In this document: positions 1 through 5,527 of the stretch, one piece after another
Layout of the letters: every line of letters starts with the position of its first letter
How positions within the stretch are numbered: position 1 is the stretch's first letter
Source of the DNA: an uncultured Bacteroidales bacterium
GTDB lineage: Bacteria > Bacteroidota > Bacteroidia > Bacteroidales > Muribaculaceae
DNA length: 13,762 bases
Assembly (NCBI GenBank): GCA_900554715.1
Contig: USIN01000028.1
Location: 1-13,762 of the forward strand
Direction: 5' to 3'
Made by a program: the position numbers and the translations under genes
The notes under the pieces: generated by a model
What the model was told of the DNA's origin: nothing
Seen by the model: the letters and a program-made list of their open reading frames with translations, nothing else
Database searches by the model: none

Positions 1-3000
1 CGTTATGGCTCAGAACCTTGGCGCCCGACAGGCTGTGGAGCGAAAGCTCGACGTCATGCTCGCCTTCTGTGCCGATGACAACGGGCACGTTGATTATGTC
101 GACAAACGGGTTGGGTGTCGGCGTCTTCATCTGCTGCATCACTGCAGAGCTTATGCCGCTCGACTCGCTGTCGATGGCCATGATGCGGTTGCCGCTCTGG
201 TCGACGAGGATAAGGTCAGTGAGTGATGCGTCTCCGATTGACAGCAGGGCGTGACGGCCGTTGCCGAGGGTCTTGCCGCTGAGCGAGAAGGCTATGAAAC
301 GGTATGCCTCGTCGCTGATCCAGTCGCCGGTGCTTTCCATGCCGCGCAGGGCCGGCAGTACGGCGATCTCGGTCTTGCCGCGTGAGCCGTTGAGCTCGGC
401 CTGTACGCCCGCAAGCTCGACTGGGCAGTCGACATAGAGTATGCCGTTTTCGACCGTATATGTCGCGACGCTCGTTGCCGAGGCCATATCATTGTTGCCT
501 GCGGGAGCCATGATGATGTTGACTGTGCCGACCACGTCGAGAATATCGATTTCCTCGTCGCCGTTGACGTCGGCCGCCTCAAAGATAAAGGGCTTCGGGT
601 CGCGGCCTACCATATAGTTGACTTCGGTGACAACGTCGGCCACGTCGATATCGCCCGACGCGTTGGCGTCGCCCTTGCCGGCAGCACGTGGTGTGGCGGC
701 AACGACCTTCGACGGCGAGTTCTCGGTGAAGTTGGTGCGCATCACTTTATAGAAGTAATAATAGGTCGTGCCTGGCACGATGTCGTAATCGACATACTCC
801 TCGGTGTCAAGCAGGCGCTCGTTGATTTTGATGGTGTCGTTCGACACTGTTTTGCCTGTTTCTTCATCGCGGCGCGTGGTGTAGCGGTACATATTGTAGC
901 CGAGCATATCGTCGAAGTTGTCTTCGGAGTTTTCCCATGTCAGTTTAACCCTGCCGACGCCTGTCTCGGCCATAAAGCCCGAGCTCATCGAGCCGGCGGC
1001 CTGGATTATGACGTTGAAACGCTGATTTTCTACCGGAATTTCGAAGTTGTCATGGTCTCTTGCTCCCTCAACCGTAATGCGGTTTAAGCCGTCAATAACT
1101 TCGCTGCCCTTCAGTGTGAGATATGCCGTGTAGACGTCAATCGAGTCACCTTCAATTTCTATGGTTCTCCAGCTGCCGTCTTCGTTGATTTTTGTCTGGG
1201 TGTAGGGCTCCTGCAGACCCATTGAGACAGCGGGTGTAAAGTTGCGGTTTATCTTGCGGTTGAAATAAACCTCGAATTTATGACGGCCTACGCCGAGTGG
1301 CAGAATATCGCCGAATTCGTCCTGGGCGTCATGACCGTTGACACATACTTTCCATACCAGACCGTGATTATCAGCCAAAGGCCGTTTAAGCATATTCGAC
1401 AAGTCAAATTTTGCGTTACCCTGAGGGCTTGTAGGATGGTCGATATCGAAAATATTTTTGCGGGCAATTGATTCTACACAGCTTCCCCAGTAGTTCGGAT
1501 TTTCTGTACGAATAATACCCGTCTCACCAGAAAGATTCACACTTGTAGAAGTCAGATTGCTTGATGTAAATCCTGTGCTAGAACTGCTACTGTTAACGAA
1601 ATTGGCTTTACGTATCTGTGTGCCATCCGAGAGTCCGCTATTTATAAGCACGCAGTCATCTAATCTAGTTCCATGGCATTCTGTCATGGAACAATTTTTT
1701 AATATACAATTCTCTAGATAAGAGTACGGATTCCTGATAAAAAGATTCTCGAACCGGACGTATTTAAAGGTGGCTGATTCAAAACCATCACTCTCATAGT
1801 ATACTGGTAAATTGGTTCTTCCTTTAATTACAATCATGCTGTCTTGGGTGCCAACAAAAAGAATTTTATCAATATGCTCACGATTCCCAGATATATTTTC
1901 TCGTTTATGATTATCATTGTCAATGGTTATGGTCGTACCGGGCTTGACAATGAGTTTTCCTGTTTCTGTAACTATAAGATTACGGTCTAAGACATAGCTT
2001 TTATCAGGATATAGGGTCAGATTATAATCGATGATGCCGCCAAGTTCGACCAGATTGCAGACAGGATATGTTACTTTCTGCGAATGTATGTCTTTGTCCG
2101 ACGTTTTTGCTGTGATAATCAGGCTGAGGTTGTAGCCGTCATTGATATTGTCGGGAATTTTGATTCTGATCGGGTTTTTGCTCTTTGCCGAGCCGCGGCT
2201 GTTGAGATGATAGCCGAATTCGACGTCGTTGTTGATGAATTCACACGCTTTCTCGCCCATATTGTCTGATAACGAGCCAGAGAGGATGATGTCGTCAGCT
2301 ACCTGCCCCCAGACGCTCCGTAGTGTCGGGTATAAATCGACGGTCTCGCCTGCGTCGAGCTCGCCGTCGCCGTCGCCGAATTCGCGGTCGTCAATCTCGA
2401 TTGCTGAGAAAACAATCTTAGTTTCGCGGTTAATTTCATCGAAAATCAGCGCTTTGACTGCGTCGAATACATCGCAACCATCTTTGCGGCTCATTGCGAT
2501 ATCGCCGATGAAGCCGTACTCTTTAACTTTATCATAGCCTCCAACCTGAAGCATGCGCGATATAGCTCCCGCTACAAGTGGCGTTGACATTGACGTGCCC
2601 GAGAGTTCTTTATATCCGCCGCCCGGAAATGTACTGATAATACCTTCGCCCGGAGCCATAATGTCATAATTATAGAAACCCTCGTATGTCGAATAGAAAG
2701 GGCCGTCAGGATCGTAGTTGCTGAATCCTGAGCGTGAATCGTCGCGTCCTGACGACATCACGCCTACGACACATTCAAATCCGCCCGGCGACGAAATGGC
2801 CGGCCCGACGAATGGAATTTCATCATAAATATTATAGCTGTCGTTACCTGCGGCCGCAACGCAAACGGCACCAAAGGATGCGTTCTGCAGAGCCTCTGTT
2901 TCGGCTCTGCCGGGCAGCCCGTATGAACCGAAGCTCATGCTCAGCACATCAGCGCCGGCGGCAACTGCATAGTCGACGCCGCGGATATATGTGGCGACAT

Positions 3001-3865
3001 CGCCTTTGCCTCTTTCATCGAGCACTCGCACGGCCATGATAAGGGCGTCGGGGTTGGCGCCGACGATGCCTAAGCCGTTGTTGCCGCAGGCGGCGGCGAT
3101 GCCGGCGCAGTGGGTGCCGTGGCCGTTAAGGTCATTGCCGTTCGTGATGATGGCTTCGTTTCTGATGAAGTCCCAGCCGTGGACGTCGTCGTAATAGCCG
3201 TTGTTGTCATCGTCGGCAAATTCGGCGCCGTTGGCTTCGAGTTCGTTGGTCCAGATATTGTCGGCAAGGTCGGGGTGGGTGATGTCAACGCCGGTGTCGA
3301 TGATGGCGATGACCGGGCGTCTGCTGTCGGTCGCGGGCATCGCCCACAGCTGAGGGAGATTGACGGCGTTGATGGCCCACTGCTGGCTGTAGAGCGGGTC
3401 TGACGAGTAGTTGGTCTCGAAAGCGCAGGTGCTGACTATGCGGTTTGGCTCGGCATACTCGACTTCGGGCAGGGCAGAGAGCTGCTCGACCATCTCCTCG
3501 ACGCTGTGGCCGTTGTCGAAGCGGAGGCAATAGAGCTTCGAGAGGTCGGCCTTTTTGATCACACGGCCGTCGGGCAGACGGCGCTGCGGCGCCATTCGGT
3601 TTTGGGGCAGCTCGCCCGTGAGCGGCATCAGCTTTTCAGTGGCTTTGATGCCGAGGTCGTTGAGACGTGTGTCGAGGCTTTTCTTGCTCGATGTCGCAAA
3701 GCCGCCTTTGGCGTTGGCTTTCATCACCACGCCGCTCTCTGACTTGAATTTCACAATCACTTCGCCGGGAACATAATTGTCTTGCCCGCCGGCCGATGCT
3801 TCGACGGCGATAAACGACAGGCAGCCGATTATCGCGCATCCCGCTTTCTGTAAGTTGAACTTCAT
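1..3865 (-). CDS. Secreted S8 (subtilisin-like) serine protease with FN3, dockerin-like and T9SS sorting domains; C-terminus cut by window edge
   Basis: Endopeptidase expected to be exported by the Sec pathway and then by T9SS to the cell surface or medium. The frame is open from the ATG at 3865 to the left edge: 1288 codons, no stop. Seen: a signal peptide (residues 1 to about 25, ending near VEASA); a prodomain beginning YVPGEVIVKF; a catalytic domain (about 150-465) with Asp190 in IIDTGVD, His249 in GHGTHCAG, oxyanion Asn341 in AAAGND and Ser425 in SGTSMSTP; a linker with the acidic motif GDGDGELDAGE (near 490); a beta-rich, possibly parallel beta-helix region (about 618-795); an Ig-like stretch; an FN3-like domain (about 968-1058); a dockerin-like pair of Asp-rich loops (about 1064-1123, starting GDANASGDIDVADV); a beta-rich domain; and the start of a type A sorting domain (TPNPF near 1250). 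About 35-40 residues are probably missing. The DNA for about 618-795 is much more AT-rich than the rest. All catalytic residues are present, so it should be active. The substrate is unknown. Confidence 0.93.
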   Translation of the reverse strand, partial: MKFNLQKAGCAIIGCLSFIAVEASAGGQDNYVPGEVIVKFKSESGVVMKANAKGGFATSSKKSLDTRLNDLGIKATEKLMPLTGELPQNRMAPQRRLPDGRVIKKADLSKLYCLRFDNGHSVEEMVEQLSALPEVEYAEPNRIVSTCAFETNYSSDPLYSQQWAINAVNLPQLWAMPATDSRRPVIAIIDTGVDITHPDLADNIWTNELEANGAEFADDDNNGYYDDVHGWDFIRNEAIITNGNDLNGHGTHCAGIAAACGNNGLGIVGANPDALIMAVRVLDERGKGDVATYIRGVDYAVAAGADVLSMSFGSYGLPGRAETEALQNASFGAVCVAAAGNDSYNIYDEIPFVGPAISSPGGFECVVGVMSSGRDDSRSGFSNYDPDGPFYSTYEGFYNYDIMAPGEGIISTFPGGGYKELSGTSMSTPLVAGAISRMLQVGGYDKVKEYGFIGDIAMSRKDGCDVFDAVKALIFDEINRETKIVFSAIEIDDREFGDGDGELDAGETVDLYPTLRSVWGQVADDIILSGSLSDNMGEKACEFINNDVEFGYHLNSRGSAKSKNPIRIKIPDNINDGYNLSLIITAKTSDKDIHSQKVTYPVCNLVELGGIIDYNLTLYPDKSYVLDRNLIVTETGKLIVKPGTTITIDNDNHKRENISGNREHIDKILFVGTQDSMIVIKGRTNLPVYYESDGFESATFKYVRFENLFIRNPYSYLENCILKNCSMTECHGTRLDDCVLINSGLSDGTQIRKANFVNSSSSSTGFTSSNLTSTSVNLSGETGIIRTENPNYWGSCVESIARKNIFDIDHPTSPQGNAKFDLSNMLKRPLADNHGLVWKVCVNGHDAQDEFGDILPLGVGRHKFEVYFNRKINRNFTPAVSMGLQEPYTQTKINEDGSWRTIEIEGDSIDVYTAYLTLKGSEVIDGLNRITVEGARDHDNFEIPVENQRFNVIIQAAGSMSSGFMAETGVGRVKLTWENSEDNFDDMLGYNMYRYTTRRDEETGKTVSNDTIKINERLLDTEEYVDYDIVPGTTYYYFYKVMRTNFTENSPSKVVAATPRAAGKGDANASGDIDVADVVTEVNYMVGRDPKPFIFEAADVNGDEEIDILDVVGTVNIIMAPAGNNDMASATSVATYTVENGILYVDCPVELAGVQAELNGSRGKTEIAVLPALRGMESTGDWISDEAYRFIAFSLSGKTLGNGRHALLSIGDASLTDLILVDQSGNRIMAIDSESSGISSAVMQQMKTPTPNPFVDIINVPVVIGTEGEHDVELSLHSLSGAKVLSHN

Positions 3866-3922
3866 TGATTGGTTGTTTTAAGTTATAAGTTAATTATTAT
3901 ATTTTTTTGTTGATTTCGCTCT

Positions 3923-3947
3923 GACATGACGGTCACGGACATGACGG
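3923..3947. repeat. Pair of 10-bp direct repeats in the S8 protease leader
   Basis: GACATGACGG occurs at 3923-3932 and again exactly at 3938-3947, a 15-bp period, about 60-80 bp upstream of the S8 protease start codon. It could be a tandem protein-binding site, or part of leader RNA structure since it adjoins the hairpin at 3952-3978. The repeats are seen directly. The role is inference. Confidence 0.5.
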
Positions 3948-3951
3948 GCCG

Positions 3952-3978
3952 GGCCCGATTGTGCAGTGTAATCGGGCC
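3952..3978. other. Strong GC-rich hairpin in the S8 protease leader
   Basis: GGCCCGATT (3952-3960) and AATCGGGCC (3970-3978) form a perfect 9-bp stem around a 9-nt loop. GAC (3943-3945) and GTC (3979-3981) could extend it across a bulge. Read on the minus strand it is not followed by a U-run, so it is a poor intrinsic terminator for that direction. It lies about 90 nt before the S8 start codon and more likely acts, if at all, as a 5' leader structure affecting mRNA stability or expression. Confidence 0.5.
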
Positions 3979-4023
3979 GTCAAGGTGTATTATTTCTTTA
4001 TTTATGTGTGTATCAGGTAAATA

Positions 4024-4032
4024 GGGGGGGGG
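4024..4032. repeat. Nine-base homopolymer (G9 on plus, C9 on minus)
   Basis: An uninterrupted run of nine G on the plus strand lies in the non-coding region before the S8 protease gene, about 160 bp from its start codon. If the candidate promoter at 4099-4106 is real, the tract sits in the untranslated leader. Runs of this length are prone to slippage, so copy number may vary within a population. No effect on expression is shown by the sequence. Confidence 0.6.
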
Positions 4033-4033
4033 T

Positions 4034-4049
4034 AAAACCTACCGGTTTT
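4034..4049. other. Short AT-rich hairpin beside the homopolymer
   Basis: AAAACC (4034-4039) and GGTTTT (4044-4049) form a perfect 6-bp stem with a TACC loop, one base away from the G9 run. It may be another element of a structured leader for the S8 protease mRNA. A stem this short could also occur by chance. Confidence 0.3.
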
Positions 4050-4098
4050 TCCATCGGTGAAAAATGATATAATGTGATAACTAAATGTTTGCTATATG

Positions 4099-4106
4099 CA
4101 AATTTA
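4099..4106 (-). promoter_or_regulatory. Candidate -7 promoter box for the S8 protease
   Basis: On the minus strand this reads TAAATTTG, a match to the Bacteroidales -7 consensus TAnnTTTG. No clear TTG -33 element is found about 20 bp further upstream, so support is partial. It is the only match to this consensus I saw between 3866 and about 4300. If used, transcription would begin near 4092 and the leader would be about 225 nt, covering the homopolymer, the hairpins and the direct repeats. Confidence 0.35.
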
Positions 4107-4178
4107 GCGATTGTTTTTATTATTATAACTATCGTTGCATGACTTTAACACTTCTGTAGCGATTTTCGCCACCCGGAA

Positions 4179-4229
4179 TGCGACAGCCTCATGGAGCGAG
4201 CGCTTCAGCCCTCGCAGCTAATGTGTTGG
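4179..4229. repeat. REP-like hairpin block with partial inverted-repeat end (first copy)
   Basis: This block holds TGCGACAGCCTC (4179-4190), which matches the end of the inverted repeats at 4408-4424 and 4501-4517. Next comes a hairpin with arms GCGAG (4196-4200) and CTCGC (4211-4215) and a loop containing CTTCAGCC. It ends with AGCTAATGTGTTGG (4216-4229). The same three modules recur at 4506-4554 in a different order. It looks like a decayed copy of a small repetitive palindromic element. The element family is not identified. Confidence 0.5.
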
Positions 4230-4246
4230 TTTCTTGGCTATAAAAC

Positions 4247-4264
4247 GACGTCCGGCAGGACGTC
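4247..4264. other. Small perfect hairpin
   Basis: GACGTCC (4247-4253) and GGACGTC (4258-4264) pair perfectly around a GGCA loop. It lies in the non-coding stretch between panB and the S8 protease, among other inverted repeats. A second small hairpin, ATGTCT/AGACAT with a 3-nt loop, is at 4335-4349. No role is evident. They may be parts of the same decayed repeat cluster. Confidence 0.4.
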
Positions 4265-4407
4265 TGTGGCTTCATAACCGGGTACATCGAGGCCGAAGGC
4301 TGAGATGCGCCCGGCAAGCAGAAAGGATGTAAAAATGTCTGTAAGACATCGATTTAACCGGCGAAAAACAAAGAACTCCAGCCGATTACGGCTACGGTCG
4401 GCATGGA

Positions 4408-4517
4408 GAGGCTGTCGCAAAACCTCAGTTTCTTCAATAGTGTCAAATAGAGAGCGTTTGGGTTTCAAGGCTTTACGGCTCACTGCCTTTTCGCTTTTAT
4501 GGTTTTGCGACAGCCTC
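4408..4517. mobile_element. MITE-like element or IS remnant with 17-bp perfect terminal inverted repeats
   Basis: GAGGCTGTCGCAAAACC (4408-4424) and GGTTTTGCGACAGCCTC (4501-4517) are exact inverted copies enclosing 76 bp, 110 bp in all. The interior has no transposase and no convincing ORF. This is the layout of a miniature inverted-repeat element or of an insertion sequence collapsed to its ends. I could not see a clear target-site duplication. A third, partial copy of the end motif lies at 4179-4190. The parent family is not established from this window. Confidence 0.55.
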
Positions 4518-4570
4518 AGCTAACGCGTTGGACTCCAAGGACTTCAGCCCTTGGTCCATAGCTTCGCGCG
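4518..4570. repeat. REP-like imperfect palindrome (second copy)
   Basis: AGCTAACGCGTTGG (4518-4531) matches 4216-4229 at 12 of 14 positions. It is followed by a hairpin with arms CCAAGG (4535-4540) and CCTTGG (4549-4554). The hairpin contains CTTCAGCCCT (4542-4551), an exact 10-base match to 4203-4212. GGA/TCC and CGCG pairs could extend the palindrome outwards with bulges. It directly abuts the right end of the MITE-like element. REP-type hairpins of this kind are often moved by tyrosine (Y1) transposases acting in trans, which is inference here. Confidence 0.45.
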
Positions 4571-4585
4571 CCGACTTCTATATAT

Positions 4586-4618
4586 AGCAGCGCCCGGCCG
4601 GTGGGGTCGGGCGCTGCT
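4586..4618 (-). terminator. Probable panB transcription terminator
   Basis: AGCAGCGCCCG (4586-4596) and CGGGCGCTGCT (4608-4618) form a perfect 11-bp GC-rich stem with an 11-nt loop, starting 21 bp past the panB stop codon. On the minus strand the stem is followed by ATATATAG rather than a clean U-run, so it is a weak intrinsic terminator by sequence. Its position and stem strength still favour 3'-end formation for the panB transcript. Confidence 0.6.
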
Positions 4619-4638
4619 GCTGTTGGCGGTATGTCAGA

Positions 4639-5460
4639 TTAGTATTGTTCTGAAGCGTTGGGGAAGTCAGAGGTCTTGACGTCGTCGATGTAGTGCGACA
4701 CGGCCTGGTTGATTACCGTCGACAGGTCGGCGTAGCGGCGCAGGAATTTGGGCGAGAAGCCCTGATTGATGCCTAACATATCGTGCATCACGAGCACCTG
4801 ACCGTCGACACCGCCGCCGGCACCGATGCCGATAACCGGTATCGATACTTCTTTGGCGACACGTTCGGCGAGCTTGGCCGGTATCTTCTCGAGCACGAGG
4901 GCGAAACAGCCGATTTCTTCGAGCATGCGGGCGTCAGAGACGAGTTTTTCGGCTTCGGCCTCTTCTTTGGCGCGCACGGCATAGGTGCCGAACTTATTAA
5001 TCGACTGCGGTGTGAGGCCGAGGTGGCCCATCACGGGAATACCGGCGCAGAGGATGCGCTCGATCGATTCGCGTATTTCGGCGCCGCCTTCCATCTTGAC
5101 GGCTTCGGCGTGGCTCTCCTTCATGATTCTGATTGCCGAGGCAAGCGCCTCTTTCGAGTTGCCCTGATATGAGCCGAAAGGCATGTCGCAGACGACAAGC
5201 GCGCGGTTGACGCCTTTGATGACGCTTTTGGCGTGATAGATCATCTGGTCAAGGGTGATGGGCAGCGTCGTCATGTTGCCGGCCATCACGTTTGAAGCCG
5301 AGTCGCCAACGAGGATGACATCGATGCCTGCCTCGTCGATGAGTTTGGCCATGGAGTAATCATAAGCCGTCAGCATGGCGATTTTCTCGCCCCGGCTTTT
5401 CATCTCGATCAGTCGTTTGGTTGTGACCTTGCGGTCTTTATCTACTGTGTTTGTTGACAT
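4639..5460 (-). CDS. panB: 3-methyl-2-oxobutanoate hydroxymethyltransferase (ketopantoate hydroxymethyltransferase)
   Basis: Cytoplasmic enzyme of pantothenate/CoA synthesis. It transfers a hydroxymethyl group from 5,10-methylene-tetrahydrofolate to 2-oxoisovalerate, giving ketopantoate. The 273-residue product is close to the family's usual length (about 264 in E. coli). Visible landmarks: TAYDYSMAKL near the N-terminus; Asp53 in LVGDS, Asp92 in CDMPFGSY and Glu124 in KMEGG, corresponding to the metal and substrate ligands; His146 in GHLGLTPQ; Glu191 in LEKIP, the expected catalytic acid; and GIGAG...DGQVLVMHDMLG near the C-terminus. The start at 5460 (MSTNTVDKD) is preferred over an in-frame ATG at 5538: the longer form adds 26 unconserved residues, overlaps the upstream gene, and a promoter box lies between the two. 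panC and panD are not in the window. The gene lies 67 bp after the C10 protease stop, so read-through is possible. Confidence 0.96.
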   Translation of the reverse strand: MSTNTVDKDRKVTTKRLIEMKSRGEKIAMLTAYDYSMAKLIDEAGIDVILVGDSASNVMAGNMTTLPITLDQMIYHAKSVIKGVNRALVVCDMPFGSYQGNSKEALASAIRIMKESHAEAVKMEGGAEIRESIERILCAGIPVMGHLGLTPQSINKFGTYAVRAKEEAEAEKLVSDARMLEEIGCFALVLEKIPAKLAERVAKEVSIPVIGIGAGGGVDGQVLVMHDMLGINQGFSPKFLRRYADLSTVINQAVSHYIDDVKTSDFPNASEQY

Positions 5461-5494
5461 TTCGTTTTTATTGGTTAAACAAAATTTGACGCGG

Positions 5495-5502
5495 CAAAGG
5501 TA
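5495..5502 (-). promoter_or_regulatory. panB -7 promoter box
   Basis: On the minus strand this reads TACCTTTG, a full match to the Bacteroidales TAnnTTTG consensus, between the C10 protease stop and the panB start. It would give a leader of roughly 30 nt. No good -33 TTG is visible at the usual spacing. The box supports the shorter panB start and suggests panB does not depend only on read-through from the protease gene. Confidence 0.55.
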
Positions 5503-5527
5503 AGCATAAAAACGATACGGCAGACAT

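Noticed and set aside
3952..3978. Hairpin as an intrinsic terminator
   Set aside because: On the minus strand no U-run follows, and on the plus strand no gene reads into it. A leader structure fits better.
4238..4483. Possible small gene (81 codons, minus strand) between panB and the S8 protease
   Set aside because: It runs through one arm of the MITE-like inverted repeat and several hairpins, has no promoter or family resemblance, and competes with an equally long frame on the plus strand. It is better explained as non-coding repeat DNA.
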